Origin: an uncultured Erythrobacter sp.
GTDB taxonomy: Bacteria > Pseudomonadota > Alphaproteobacteria > Sphingomonadales > Sphingomonadaceae
Direction of reading: 5' to 3'
NCBI GenBank assembly: GCA_947494705.1
Contig: CANLVN010000001.1
Span: 806,001 to 870,000 of the forward strand
DNA: 64,000 bases
The notes under the pieces were generated by a model, which was not told the origin of the DNA, did not search any database, and saw only the letters and a list, made by a program, of their open reading frames with translations. This document shows positions 41,661-51,426 of this stretch, piece by piece; positions within the stretch are counted from its first letter, which is position 1, and each line of letters begins with the position of its first letter. The position numbers and the translations under genes were made by a program.

Positions 41661-42167
41661 CTATGCCTCCCCCGCCGCGTCAACCATTGCAGCCTCCAGC
41701 GCGCCCTGAGGCGATTTGTCGCCCCATAATACGAACTGGAAAGCGGGGTAGAAACGGTCGCATTCGTCGATGGCATTCTCGACCAAGGACTGGGCCTGCG
41801 CGACCGAGAGCATGCCCTCGTCACCCAGAAGCACGCCATGCCTGTAAATCAGGACATCGCCCTGAGACCAGATGTCGAAATGGCCCAACCAGACCTGTTC
41901 GTTGACGAGGCTGAGGAGTTCGAAAGCGCTATGCTTCTTTTCCTTCGTGACGCGGATATCGGGCAGGCAAAGGAATTGGAGGACGTTGTCGGCGCCGCGC
42001 CAGATCGCGCGCAACTGGTACTTGGCCCAACTGCCCTGCACCTCTCCGACCATTTCGTCGTCCGAAGTGATTTCGCAGTCCCAGCCGCGCGCCTCGAACA
42101 AGGCAGCGAGCATTTCCACCGGGGCGGCATCGTCATGGGCCTCGTATCGGGATTCGCGTGGCATCAT
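41661..42167 (-). CDS. YbjN domain-containing protein
   Basis: 168 aa from ATG 42167. It reads PVEMLAALFEARGWDCEI, YQLRAIWRGADNVLQFLCLPDIRV and LLSLVNEQVWLGHFDIWSQGDVLIYRHG, as in YbjN (a type III secretion chaperone-like fold linked in E. coli to sensory stress responses). It has no signal or membrane segment and its exact role is unknown. Two ATGs are adjacent (42167, 42164); a GTG at 42230 would add 21 residues, and no strong ribosome binding site settles it. It is 52 nt upstream of proC on the same strand and may share its transcript. Confidence 0.82.
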   Translation of the reverse strand: MMPRESRYEAHDDAAPVEMLAALFEARGWDCEITSDDEMVGEVQGSWAKYQLRAIWRGADNVLQFLCLPDIRVTKEKKHSAFELLSLVNEQVWLGHFDIWSQGDVLIYRHGVLLGDEGMLSVAQAQSLVENAIDECDRFYPAFQFVLWGDKSPQGALEAAMVDAAGEA

Positions 42168-42320
42168 GATTGGTCTTTCAGGAAGGGGGTATTTGTCATC
42201 GAGAAATCGAATGCCTGTTAACCCACTCACTTGGCAATGGACCTGCTTCGCGCGCTTGGGGAGAACGATTTTCGCTTGTTCAAAGCTTGTGCACAGAAAG
42301 CCGGGGATGACCGGCCAAAA

Positions 42321-43709
42321 TCAGTCAAGCACCTGAATTTCCGTGCCTTCCGGACTGTTGTAACGGAAGGTCTCAATCCCCTTCTCGGCCAGTGCGTTGA
42401 TCAAGGCGCGGGCATCGTCATTGCTATCAAGCGGACCGGCCAGCAGCCGGTTAGCCTGACCCCATGGCGTGGTATGCGGCTTGAAATCGTTGAGCAGACC
42501 ATCGGTCCGACGCACAAAACGCCGCCAGTCGAAGCCGAGCGCCTCGAGATCACGACCGGTTGCCAACTGGACCCAGATCCGGGCCGGATTTGCTGGCGGA
42601 GCTGGCTCGGCGGGAGGCTGTGGAGCGGCTTCGCGCGGAATTTCAATCGCCGCGAGATCGACCGAACCGCCCGAGGCCGACGGGATCGGCAACTCGCCCC
42701 CGTCAAGATCGGCAAAAGCATCTGCGACCCGCACCTGCGTGGCAGCGGGTGCTGGAGCATCGTTGGAGGACGTGGGTGCGGGTGTGGGTCTCGGCGTCGG
42801 CGCGGTCGTGGCCTGCACGACCTCGCTCGATACTGTCGGCGTACGAGAGCCCAGCGGCTCCCCGACTGGCTCGAGTCGAGAGCCTGCCGCGCCCTCACGG
42901 GCGAAACGGGCGATACGCGGGTCCTCACGACCTATATCAGCCGCACGCGGAAAAATGCCGAGATTGGCGGCGGCCGCCTGTTGAACGGCTGTAAGCCGCG
43001 GCATGTAGGCAAGATAGGGATTGATACGGGCCGCAAGGTCGCCCGGCATCGAGGCATTGACGATCGCCTCGGCGCGCTCCTGTTCGCCAAGAATCGCTAG
43101 TCCGAATGCGCGGGCGCGGATTGCTCCGGTATCGCGCGCTTCGATCAACGGCGCGAGCAGTGAGCTGAACCCTGCCGCATCACCCGATATCGCGCGATTG
43201 AGCGCGTAGCGCCGCCGCGTCTCATCGTCCTGCGGGTTCAAACCGAGCGCGCGGATATAAGCACTTTGAGCGGCTTCCTGATCGCCGACGAGATCGAAGG
43301 CCAACGCCTGATCACTAAGCAGTATGCGCGGTGCGCCACCTTGCGCTTCGGCTTGTTCGAAGAGCGGAATTGCTTCGAGAGGGCGGCCGGTGCGCAGATA
43401 TACGCGAGCTAGGCCCAGCGTCACCCGCGCATTGTCGGGCGCTATGTCTCGCGCGCGCCCGTAAAACCCGATGGCTCCATCGAAATCATCGACAGCGAGC
43501 GCAGCGTCGCCCGCCTCGAGCAGCGCCGACGCGCTGTTGGGCTGGCGAGCGAGCTCCATCAGCGCGCGATTTAGGCGCTGAATTTCGGGCGACGGCAGGG
43601 CCTGCACCACTTCGCGCGAAGTAGAACCTTGCGCCGCCAATGGACCGGTCAGCGCGAGCGGCAGGATCATAATCGCCGCCGTGCGGGCCAGAAGGTTACT
43701 ATATCTCAT
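42321..43709 (-). CDS. exported TPR protein with SPOR domain
   Basis: 462 aa. A signal peptide ends near GPLAAQG (residue 28). Residues 50-260 form TPR-like helical repeats (ALLEAGDAALAVDDFDGAIGFYGRARDIAPDNARVTLGLARVYL). Then comes a Pro/Thr-rich linker with TTAPTPRPTPAPT, and a C-terminal SPOR domain from about residue 385 (RIWVQLATGRDLEALGFDWRRF ... YNSPEGTEIQVLD). SPOR domains bind denuded septal peptidoglycan, so a periplasmic division-site role is likely and fits its position right after ftsZ. ATG 43709 is preferred over GTG 43733. Confidence 0.85.
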   Translation of the reverse strand: MRYSNLLARTAAIMILPLALTGPLAAQGSTSREVVQALPSPEIQRLNRALMELARQPNSASALLEAGDAALAVDDFDGAIGFYGRARDIAPDNARVTLGLARVYLRTGRPLEAIPLFEQAEAQGGAPRILLSDQALAFDLVGDQEAAQSAYIRALGLNPQDDETRRRYALNRAISGDAAGFSSLLAPLIEARDTGAIRARAFGLAILGEQERAEAIVNASMPGDLAARINPYLAYMPRLTAVQQAAAANLGIFPRAADIGREDPRIARFAREGAAGSRLEPVGEPLGSRTPTVSSEVVQATTAPTPRPTPAPTSSNDAPAPAATQVRVADAFADLDGGELPIPSASGGSVDLAAIEIPREAAPQPPAEPAPPANPARIWVQLATGRDLEALGFDWRRFVRRTDGLLNDFKPHTTPWGQANRLLAGPLDSNDDARALINALAEKGIETFRYNSPEGTEIQVLD

Positions 43710-43830
43710 TCTTGGAGGTGCTAAGGTTATCACCGTGCGGTTCTAGAGCGGCAACACTGAACCCAAGACAAACGGCGCGGCGCACGCGACGAGCGGTGCA
43801 CCGGCTTGCCCTCGATACAGCCCTGCGGTC

Positions 43831-45642
43831 TTACTGGTTGTTCTGACGCCCAAGGAAGCGCGGGATGCTGAGCGCAGGCGAATCGTTGTCGTCCTCGTCA
43901 TCATCGTCGTCGTCCGAGCCTTCCGGACCGGAGGACCGCGACAGATTGGCCATGCGCTCAAACAGCGTGCTGCCCGTCGGCGAGCCGCCGCCCGAACTGC
44001 CGCCGCCACCGCCGGAACCGCCCGAGCCGCTTCCCTCATCCGAACCGCTCGACCGTCCTCCACCGCCGAGTATGCCTTCGCGTCGGCTGGTCCCGACAGG
44101 CTTGTTTTCGGCGGCGAGACGGTCTGCGTCGGCGAGCAGGTCATCCTGACCGCCCGTGTCATCCGTCGCCTCGGAATATTCGGCATCGAGGTCGAGCGTA
44201 TCATCGCCCGCTCCGGTTTCGGCAGGCGTGTCACTATTGGCAGTGGCGTCCACATCTTCGTAATTCGCGCCGTAATCGACGTCGTCGTCGGCACCACGAA
44301 GACCGGCGAGCGGATCGACGATATCGTCGACATCGTCATCTTCCTCGCCCATGTCGTCGCCATATTGCATGCCGCTGAGATCGAACGCCTCACGGCTATC
44401 TGACGCTTCGTCGGCTTCTGGCTCGTCCGCGCTGTCCGCTTCGATACCAGGCTGCTCATCCTCTTCGTCAGGCGCGTTGATCGCGTCCGCCACCGGGTCG
44501 GCGATGACGGGAATGCGCGGCGCGGAAGCAGTAGATTCGGGCGCAGGTTCCGCAGCAGACGCTGACGCTTCTTCTGCGTCGTCACCGCTTTCTTCGGACA
44601 ATTCGAGCACCGGACGCTTGGGTGCACGGGCGCTCGAAAATGCGGACGTCGATGCGCGCGGGGCTTCGCCACCTGCGCTCTGTTCGATCCCGGTCGCGAC
44701 GACCGAAACCCTGATCTTGCCCGACAGGTCCGGATTGAAGGCGCTGCCCCAGATGATGTTGGCATCTTCGTCCACGAGGTCGCGAATGTGGTTGGCGGCT
44801 TCGTCGACTTCCATCAGCTTCATGTCTTCGCCGCCGATGATCGAGATGATGACGCCCTTTGCACCCTGCATCGAAACGCCATCGAGCAGCGGATTTGCAA
44901 TCGCCTGTTCGGCGGCGCTAAGCGCGCGGTTCTCGCCCTCGCCTTCGCCGGTACCCATCATTGCCTTGCCCATCTCGCTCATCACCGAACGAACGTCGGC
45001 AAAGTCGAGGTTGATGAGGCCCGGCATCACCATCAGGTCGGTGATGGAGCGCACGCCCTGCTGCAGCACTTCGTCGGCAAGCTCGAACGCTTCCTTGAAG
45101 GTCGTCTCAGGCTTCGCGACAAGGAACAGGTTCTGGTTCGGGATCACGATCAGCGTGTCGACGTGATCCTGAAGTTCAGAGATACCTGCATCGGCCGCAC
45201 GCATCCGGCGCGTGCCTTCGAACAGGAACGGCTTGGTGACGACGCCAACCGTGAGCACACCCTTGCGCCGCGCAGCCTCGGCGATGACGGGAGCTGCACC
45301 GGTTCCGGTGCCCCCGCCCATGCCTGCCGCGATGAAGACCATGTTCACGCCCTCAAGCGCTTCTTCGATATCGGAGACGGTCTCCTCGGCAGCAGCCTTG
45401 CCCACTTCGGGCCGCGCACCGGCACCAAGGCCACCGGTAATGTCGGGGCCGAGCTGAATCCGCTTTTCCGCCGGGGAAGAGCTGAGCGCTTGCGCGTCCG
45501 TGTTGGCGACGATGAAGTCGACGCCCTCGATCTCCGCAGCCATCATGTTTGCAATCGCATTGCCGCCTGCGCCGCCGATGCCGATTACAGTGATGCGTGG
45601 GCGAAGGTCGTCGGTTTCCGCCGGGCCGATATTGATGCTCAT
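43831..45642 (-). CDS. ftsZ: cell division protein FtsZ with an extended acidic linker
   Basis: 603 aa; many FtsZ proteins are 380-500. The tubulin-like GTPase covers about 1-320: [22 protein letters not shown], the signature GGGTGTG at 109-115, and [24 protein letters not shown]. After it, about 270 residues form a disordered tail rich in Asp, Glu, Ser and Gly, with two Gly/Ser tracts and a final Asp/Glu run, ending in the conserved peptide [13 protein letters not shown] that binds FtsA and other partners. ATG 45642 has GGAGG upstream. The 170-nt gap to ftsA carries DnaA-box-like sites. Confidence 0.97.
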   Translation of the reverse strand: MSINIGPAETDDLRPRITVIGIGGAGGNAIANMMAAEIEGVDFIVANTDAQALSSSPAEKRIQLGPDITGGLGAGARPEVGKAAAEETVSDIEEALEGVNMVFIAAGMGGGTGTGAAPVIAEAARRKGVLTVGVVTKPFLFEGTRRMRAADAGISELQDHVDTLIVIPNQNLFLVAKPETTFKEAFELADEVLQQGVRSITDLMVMPGLINLDFADVRSVMSEMGKAMMGTGEGEGENRALSAAEQAIANPLLDGVSMQGAKGVIISIIGGEDMKLMEVDEAANHIRDLVDEDANIIWGSAFNPDLSGKIRVSVVATGIEQSAGGEAPRASTSAFSSARAPKRPVLELSEESGDDAEEASASAAEPAPESTASAPRIPVIADPVADAINAPDEEDEQPGIEADSADEPEADEASDSREAFDLSGMQYGDDMGEEDDDVDDIVDPLAGLRGADDDVDYGANYEDVDATANSDTPAETGAGDDTLDLDAEYSEATDDTGGQDDLLADADRLAAENKPVGTSRREGILGGGGRSSGSDEGSGSGGSGGGGGSSGGGSPTGSTLFERMANLSRSSGPEGSDDDDDDEDDNDSPALSIPRFLGRQNNQ

Positions 45643-45728
45643 CGCTTCATTCCTCCAGACGCCAGGGTTCAGTTCTCGCGTAAGTTACCCTTGCGTCGTT
45701 TGTCTGTGACACATTCGTGATGCGCCCG

Positions 45729-45774
45729 TTATCCTGCAGATTTCATTATCCACAGTCGGTTAATCTTATCCATA
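45729..45774. promoter_or_regulatory. DnaA-box-like cluster upstream of ftsZ
   Basis: TTATCCACA at 45746-45754 is a perfect consensus DnaA box. TTATCCATA at 45766-45774 differs by one base and lies 20 bp away (two helical turns), in the same orientation. A weaker TTATCCTGC lies at 45729-45737. All are 87-132 nt before the ftsZ ATG, where a promoter would be. In Caulobacter, DnaA activates ftsZ transcription, which supports a regulatory reading. Confidence 0.6.
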
Positions 45775-45812
45775 CACCATGGGCGGCCCGATGCGAAAGC
45801 CGCGTCCGCCGC

Positions 45813-47150
45813 TCAAAAATACTCTTTCACCGCACGAAACAGCCGCGCAACCATCTGCCACAGGTTCATTGATGCCCCTGGACGCATTGAATTCTGGTAG
45901 CGCGCGCCGATCGCACGGATGTCGACGGGGTCCTCTGCCGCGTACAGGCAAAGCCCGGCAAGTCCGGCAAAACCCGGTGTTGCGTGCGCCTCGGGCAAGC
46001 CGGTCAGTTGCGGCGCACGTCCGATCCGCACCGGCAAGGCCAGCGCGCTCTGGGTGAATTCCGCCAGACCGGCAAGCTCGGCCCCGCCGCCCGTCAGCAC
46101 GACTTGCCCGGCTCTCGGACCGGTATATCCCATCTCTTTCAAGGCCTTGCCGATCGCTCCGGTCAGCTCGCCCTGGCTTTGCGTGATGACCGAGACGAGT
46201 TCGGCGCGTGCGATGCGGTTCGTGTCGTCCGCCCCGCGTGCATAGCCTGCCGCTCCGGTGTCACCTTCGCGCGCAGCGGTCGCCTCTTCGTTGGGCCCAT
46301 GAACGGGGATCATCTCGCGGTGGTCGCTGGGCGAGGCGATGGCGCTGCCCGAAACACACTTCAGGCGTTCAGCCTGGAACCGGCGGATGCCGAAGGCGGT
46401 GGCGACCGCATCGGTGATTTCGCCCGATCCACGCGGGATCGCTGTCAGGCCGAGCAGCATTCCGGCGGCAAAGACTGCGACGTTGGTCACGTCGCTGCCG
46501 ATTTCGACCAGTGCGACGCCAAGCTCGCGCTCTTCCTCGGTCAGGCAGGCATAGCCCGACGCGAGCGGCGCGGCGACCACCGCCTCGACTTCGAGGTGGG
46601 CGTTCTGGACCGCTTCGGTCAGGTTGCGCACCGGTGCACCGTCGGCAAGCATCACGTGGATATCGACGCCCAGGCTTTCGGCATGGAGCCCGCGTGGATT
46701 GGCGACGCCATGCGCCCCGTCGAGCGTGTAATGCGCCGGGATCGCGTGGAGCACACTTCGCCCGTCGGGCCGGATCGTGCTCTGCGCCTCTACCAGCAGG
46801 TGCTCGACATCCTCTTCCTCGATCCGTCGTCCACCGATATCGATCTCGACATTCGTGGTCTGGCTGCGCAGGCCAGCTCCCGCACAGGCGACCCACACGC
46901 TCTGAATGCGCGTGCCTGCGTTCTTTTCGGCGCGCTCGACCGCATCGCGGATGGCATAGGTCGCGGCTTTCATGTCGGTGACATAGCCGCGCTTGACCCC
47001 CGCGCTGGCACGATGGCCCGAACCCAGCACGACGAGATCGCCGGTCTCGGTCTCACCCATGATCATCGCCGAGATGCGGAAAGACCCGACATTGACCGCG
47101 CCGAAGACTTTGGCGAGGCGTGGGGTGGGCTTGGCAGGCTTGGACGCCAT
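45813..47150 (-). CDS. ftsA: cell division protein FtsA
   Basis: 445 aa, actin-like ATPase that tethers FtsZ to the membrane. VFGAVNVGSFRISAMIMGE is the phosphate-1 region, VALVEIGSDVTNVAVFAAG the phosphate-2 region and VVLTGGGAELAGL the adenosine motif; the 1C domain lies at about 90-170. It ends in an amphipathic helix, WQMVARLFRAVKEYF, which should insert in the membrane. A poorly conserved insert near 280-305 (HGPNEEATAAREGDTGAAG) is unusual. The start overlaps the ftsQ stop by one base (TGATG). Confidence 0.95.
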   Translation of the reverse strand: MASKPAKPTPRLAKVFGAVNVGSFRISAMIMGETETGDLVVLGSGHRASAGVKRGYVTDMKAATYAIRDAVERAEKNAGTRIQSVWVACAGAGLRSQTTNVEIDIGGRRIEEEDVEHLLVEAQSTIRPDGRSVLHAIPAHYTLDGAHGVANPRGLHAESLGVDIHVMLADGAPVRNLTEAVQNAHLEVEAVVAAPLASGYACLTEEERELGVALVEIGSDVTNVAVFAAGMLLGLTAIPRGSGEITDAVATAFGIRRFQAERLKCVSGSAIASPSDHREMIPVHGPNEEATAAREGDTGAAGYARGADDTNRIARAELVSVITQSQGELTGAIGKALKEMGYTGPRAGQVVLTGGGAELAGLAEFTQSALALPVRIGRAPQLTGLPEAHATPGFAGLAGLCLYAAEDPVDIRAIGARYQNSMRPGASMNLWQMVARLFRAVKEYF

Positions 47151-48061
47151 CAGGGATTGCCTCCGCTATCGGCCAGCACGGCGTCGGCTCGTCCGGGCAC
47201 ACGCATATAGATGCGCGGCGGCGAGCGCATGTCGAAAGTTGCGACCTGTCCGCCGATCAGGCGGTTCTGGCCATCCATGCGGGCGAATTTTACCAGCGCG
47301 CTGGCAGCTTCGTCGTCCCCTTCGGGAAGAGCGAGTACCTGCCCGCTGGTGAAGGTCACGTTCCATCGGCGATTGCCGACCCATTCTGCCGCCTCGACCT
47401 GCGGGCCGAGCGCGGGCGCGGCTGAAAGCAGGCGGTCGAGCGCCGGGACCTGCTTGGCGGCACCGGGTCCGGAAATGCGCAAGCGGTCGGCTGCGGCCTC
47501 CCGCGAGATCGGCTCAAGCTCCTCTCCCTCCGCATCGATCAGCATCAGCCGGTCGGGCTTTTCCAGCACCGCATGCGGCTCGCGTTCGACGATATCGATG
47601 GCGAGCGTTGAAGGCAGCTGGACCGAAACACGCGCATCGGAGACCCAGGGCAATTCCTTGAGCTCTGCGCGCAGGGCCTCAAGCTCGACCTGCGGCATCG
47701 GACGATCGCGCTGGGCGAGAGCGCGGGCGTAGACCTGGCGTTCGTCCATGCGCTCGGTCCCGGTGACGCGAACATGTTTGACTTCGAACCCGGCATCAGA
47801 GGCCATTGCGGCGATCTGCTGCTGTGCCATGGCGGGCACGCCTGCGAGGTTAGCGATCACGAAGGCAAGTCCGACCGCGCCGCCGATAATGATCGTCAGC
47901 CAGATTGTGCTCCACTGCTCTTCGGTAAAGGGCAGCAGGCCCATCGCCCTGTCGACCAGTCCGCCGGTTGCCGCTTTGGCGCGCCGCGCTCCTGCGGCAC
48001 GGCTTTGCGACTTGGCAGCGCGGCGCACGCCCTTGGTGCCCGAACGCTTGATCTTAGCCAT
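47150..48061 (-). CDS. ftsQ: cell division protein FtsQ
   Basis: 303 aa, bitopic inner-membrane protein linking early and late division proteins (FtsB/FtsL). A long basic cytoplasmic tail (KIKRSGTKGVRRAAKSQSRA) precedes one membrane helix at about 54-75 (TIWLTIIIGGAVGLAFVIANL). The POTRA domain begins VKHVRVTGTERMDERQVY, followed by the FtsQ beta domain (LPWVSDARVSVQLPSTLAIDIVEREPHAV). ATG 48061 overlaps ddl by 8 nt; an upstream ATG at 48091 lies inside ddl. Confidence 0.94.
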   Translation of the reverse strand: MAKIKRSGTKGVRRAAKSQSRAAGARRAKAATGGLVDRAMGLLPFTEEQWSTIWLTIIIGGAVGLAFVIANLAGVPAMAQQQIAAMASDAGFEVKHVRVTGTERMDERQVYARALAQRDRPMPQVELEALRAELKELPWVSDARVSVQLPSTLAIDIVEREPHAVLEKPDRLMLIDAEGEELEPISREAAADRLRISGPGAAKQVPALDRLLSAAPALGPQVEAAEWVGNRRWNVTFTSGQVLALPEGDDEAASALVKFARMDGQNRLIGGQVATFDMRSPPRIYMRVPGRADAVLADSGGNP

Positions 48062-49034
48062 CGGCGTCCTCCTGCTCGATCTTGCCGTCATGCACGCGGA
48101 TCGCTTCCATCACGATCAATTCGACCAGTTCGGCATAGCCTATTCCCGCGTGGCGAGCCTGCTCTGGCACGAGGCTGAGCGGCGTCATGCCCGGCTGGGT
48201 GTTGGTTTCGAGCACGAACAGACCTTCTTCGCCCTGTTCGTCGTCCCAGCGGAAATCGGTGCGGCTGGTACCGTGGCAGCCGAGATGGACGTGCGCGCGG
48301 ATCGCATAGTCCTCGCACAGCTTGGCGATTTCGGTCGGAATCTCCGCAGGGCAGACGTGCTGCGTACGCCCTTCGGTGTATTTGTGCTCATAGTCGTAGA
48401 AACCGCTCTCGATCACCAGCTCGGTAACGCCGAGCGCGCGCGGACCGGCGGCGCCGTCGATCACGGCGGTGGTAAGCTCGCGACCCTTGATGAAGGGCTC
48501 GGCGAGCAGCGCATCGAAATCCTGCCACGGCCCCGCCGCATCACGGGCAATGGGATTGCCGTAATTGCTGTCGTCGGTGACGATAGCTACGCCGACGCTC
48601 GAGCCCTCGTTGACCGGCTTGAGCACATAGGGGCGCGGCAGCGGGTCGCGCTCGAAAATCTCTTCGGTCGCGACGATCCGCCCGCCCGGAAAGGGGATGC
48701 CATGGGGAACGAGCGCCTGCTTGGTCAGCTGCTTGTCGATGGCGATAACCGAAGTCGCCAGCCCCGAATGGGTGTAGGCGACGCCCATGAGGTCGAGCAT
48801 GCCCTGCACGCTGCCATCCTCACCGGGGACGCCATGCAACGCATTGAATACGACGTCCGGCTTGGCTTCGGCGATCTTCTGAGCGACGTCGCGGTCCATG
48901 TCTACCTTGGTGACGCGGTGTCCGTTCATCTCGAGCGCATCGGCGACGCCCGCGCCGCTCATCAGCGAGACATCCCGCTCATTCGCCCAGCCGCCCATCA
49001 GGACGACGACGTGGAGGGGTTGTTTAGCAGTCAT
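48054..49034 (-). CDS. ddl: D-alanine--D-alanine ligase
   Basis: 326 aa, ATP-grasp enzyme. It joins two D-Ala for the peptidoglycan stem. VVVLMGGWANERDVSLMSG opens the N-terminal domain; FNALHGVPGEDGSVQGMLDLMG, YVLKPVNEGSSVGVAIV and LFVLETNTQPGMTPLSLVPEQA carry the active-site loop, ATP site and metal ligands. ATG 49034 is in an ATGA overlap with murB; the longer frame to 49211 lies inside murB. Confidence 0.95.
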   Translation of the reverse strand: MTAKQPLHVVVLMGGWANERDVSLMSGAGVADALEMNGHRVTKVDMDRDVAQKIAEAKPDVVFNALHGVPGEDGSVQGMLDLMGVAYTHSGLATSVIAIDKQLTKQALVPHGIPFPGGRIVATEEIFERDPLPRPYVLKPVNEGSSVGVAIVTDDSNYGNPIARDAAGPWQDFDALLAEPFIKGRELTTAVIDGAAGPRALGVTELVIESGFYDYEHKYTEGRTQHVCPAEIPTEIAKLCEDYAIRAHVHLGCHGTSRTDFRWDDEQGEEGLFVLETNTQPGMTPLSLVPEQARHAGIGYAELVELIVMEAIRVHDGKIEQEDADG

Positions 49035-50005
49035 GGCCGCCCCACCCGCTGGATTTCCCATTCGAGGCTCACACCGCTCTTCGCATAGACCTTTTCGCGC
49101 ACGATCTCGCCCAGCTCTTCGATGTCGGAGCTGGTGGCATCGCCGGTGTTGATGAGAAAATTGGTGTGCTTCTTGCTCACTTGCGCGCCGCCATGTGTAA
49201 GCCCGCGGCATCCGGCTTCGTCCACCAATTGCCAGGCCTTGCCGCCATCGGGGTTCTTGAAGGTCGATCCGCCGGTCTTGGTACGCAGCGGCTGCGATTC
49301 CTCGCGCGCCTGAGCGATGCGATCCATTTCCGCGCCGATGGCTTCAGGATCTCCCGGCTCGCCCTCGAAACGGGCCGAAACCACAATCGAGCCATCGGGC
49401 AAGGCGGAATGGCGATAGGTGTATTGAAGGTCGGCGACGGGCAGCGTGACGAAAGTACCGTCTGGCAGCACCACGTCGCAATCGACGAGAATGTCGGCCA
49501 CCTCGCGCCCATATGCGCCGCCATTCATGCGAACGAAGCCGCCAACCGTGCCCGGAATACCGCGCAGAAACTCCATCCCCGCGATACCGGCATCGCGCGC
49601 GGTCGAGGCCGCGAGGATCCCCGGAGTACCCGCGCCGCACACGATCTGCGTTTCTCCGACCACTTCGCAGGTCGAGAAAGGCTTGCCCAGCCGCACGACC
49701 ACGCCCGGCACGCCGCCATCGCGAACGATAAGGTTCGATCCCAGCCCCAACGCCATGATCGGAATATTCCCGTCGAGCTTCTCGACAAAGTTCTTCAGGT
49801 CATCGAGGTCTGCAGGCTCGAACAGCCAGTCCGCCGCTCCGCCGGATTTGAACCAGACTAGCTTTGCAAGCGGCGCTCTGTGGGTGATGTCGCCGCGAAT
49901 GCCTTCAAGCGGCACGGGTGCGTCGACCGAGCCATCCACGGCACAGGTCGGCGCGCGGCCATCGTCCCAGCCAATCCAGTCGTCGGGTTGCGGCATATGT
50001 TTCAT
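49031..50005 (-). CDS. murB: UDP-N-acetylenolpyruvoylglucosamine reductase
   Basis: 324 aa, FAD enzyme that reduces enolpyruvyl-UDP-GlcNAc to UDP-MurNAc with [61 protein letters not shown] and [27 protein letters not shown] are family motifs, the last carrying the catalytic Ser. The length fits type II MurB, which lacks the long E. coli insert. Start ATG 50005 overlaps murC (ATGA). Confidence 0.95.
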   Translation of the reverse strand: MKHMPQPDDWIGWDDGRAPTCAVDGSVDAPVPLEGIRGDITHRAPLAKLVWFKSGGAADWLFEPADLDDLKNFVEKLDGNIPIMALGLGSNLIVRDGGVPGVVVRLGKPFSTCEVVGETQIVCGAGTPGILAASTARDAGIAGMEFLRGIPGTVGGFVRMNGGAYGREVADILVDCDVVLPDGTFVTLPVADLQYTYRHSALPDGSIVVSARFEGEPGDPEAIGAEMDRIAQAREESQPLRTKTGGSTFKNPDGGKAWQLVDEAGCRGLTHGGAQVSKKHTNFLINTGDATSSDIEELGEIVREKVYAKSGVSLEWEIQRVGRP

Positions 50006-51426
50006 GCCTCCCGTTGTGATTCAATCGCCGCGGCAAGGGTAGCTGCCCACTTGGTGATATCCCCCGCGCCGAGGCACACAACGATGTCTCCGGCGGCGAT
50101 TTCCTCGGCAAGTGTGGCGGCAAGGTCGCTATGATCGGCGACGGTGCGGGCCGAGCGGTGTCCGCGCGACTTGAGCCCGGCGACGAGCGCATCGGAATCG
50201 ACCCCGTCGATCGGGTCTTCGCCCGCCTCGTAGACCGGGGTGACGAGGACAACGTCCGCTTCGTTGAAGCAGGTCTGGAAATCGTCCATCAGGTCGTTGA
50301 GCCGGGTGTATCGGTGCGGCTGGGCTACGGCGATCACACGACCATCGGGCACGGCTTCGCGCGCCGCGCCCAGCACGGCACGAATCTCGACGGGGTGGTG
50401 GGCGTAATCGTCGATAATGGAGACCGCTCCGCCCTCGACCTCGACCGAACCCACCTTCGTAAAGCGCCGCCGCACGCCGCTGAAACTTTCGAAACCGTTG
50501 CAGATCGTGTCGTCGGAACAGCCCATTTCGATGGCAACCGCAATCGCTGCGAGCGCGTTCTGCACGTTGTGCCGACCCGGCATAGGCAGATGGACGCCTT
50601 CGATCCGGCGATCCTCTTCGCCGCGCTGGCGGACAATGACGTCGAACGTGTTTCCGCCTTCCTTCGGCTGGATGTTGACGCCGCAAATGTCTGCCTGAAG
50701 CGAAAAGCCATAGGTGACGACCTTGCGGTCGCGCACATCGCTTATGACCGACTGCACTTCCGGATGATCCACGCACAGAATTGCCGCGCCGTAGAAGGGC
50801 ACATTGTGGATGAACTCGACAAAGGCGCGCTTCACCCCGTCGAAATCACCGTAGTGATCGAGATGTTCGGGGTCGATATTTGTGACCACCGCAATCGTCC
50901 CGTCGAGGCGCAGGAAGCTGCCGTCGCTCTCGTCGGCTTCGACCACCATCCAGTCGCTGTCGCCGAGGCGCGCGTTTGATCCGTATTGCTCGATGATCCC
51001 GCCATTGATCACCGTGGGGTCGATCTTGCCGCAATCAAGCAAGCTGGCAACCATGCTGGTCGTTGTCGTCTTGCCGTGGGTGCCGGCCACCGCGATGGTG
51101 GATTTGAGCCGCATGAGTTCCGCGAGCATCTCTGCGCGGCGCACCACCGGCACGCGCGATTCAAGGGCGGCGGCGACTTCCGGATTGGTGCGGCGCACGG
51201 CGCTTGAGGTAACAACCACGGCGACACCTTCGACATTCTGCTTGGCATGACCGATATGCACCGGAATGCCGCGTGCGCGCAGACGCTCGACGCTTGCGCC
51301 TTCGGCAATGTCGCTGCCCTGCACCGTATAGCCGAGATTGTGCATCACCTCGGCAATGCCCGACATGCCGATGCCGCCGATTCCGACGAAGTGGATAGTT
51401 CCTATGTCGGTTCCGACACCCTTCAT
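50002..51426 (-). CDS. murC: UDP-N-acetylmuramate--L-alanine ligase
   Basis: 474 aa. It adds L-Ala to UDP-MurNAc with [21 protein letters not shown] is the nucleotide-sugar site, [18 protein letters not shown] the ATP loop, [35 protein letters not shown] the central domain, and [17 protein letters not shown] plus [10 protein letters not shown] the C-terminal domain. Linked by ATGA overlaps to murG upstream and murB downstream. Confidence 0.96.
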   Translation of the reverse strand: MKGVGTDIGTIHFVGIGGIGMSGIAEVMHNLGYTVQGSDIAEGASVERLRARGIPVHIGHAKQNVEGVAVVVTSSAVRRTNPEVAAALESRVPVVRRAEMLAELMRLKSTIAVAGTHGKTTTTSMVASLLDCGKIDPTVINGGIIEQYGSNARLGDSDWMVVEADESDGSFLRLDGTIAVVTNIDPEHLDHYGDFDGVKRAFVEFIHNVPFYGAAILCVDHPEVQSVISDVRDRKVVTYGFSLQADICGVNIQPKEGGNTFDVIVRQRGEEDRRIEGVHLPMPGRHNVQNALAAIAVAIEMGCSDDTICNGFESFSGVRRRFTKVGSVEVEGGAVSIIDDYAHHPVEIRAVLGAAREAVPDGRVIAVAQPHRYTRLNDLMDDFQTCFNEADVVLVTPVYEAGEDPIDGVDSDALVAGLKSRGHRSARTVADHSDLAATLAEEIAAGDIVVCLGAGDITKWAATLAAAIESQREA

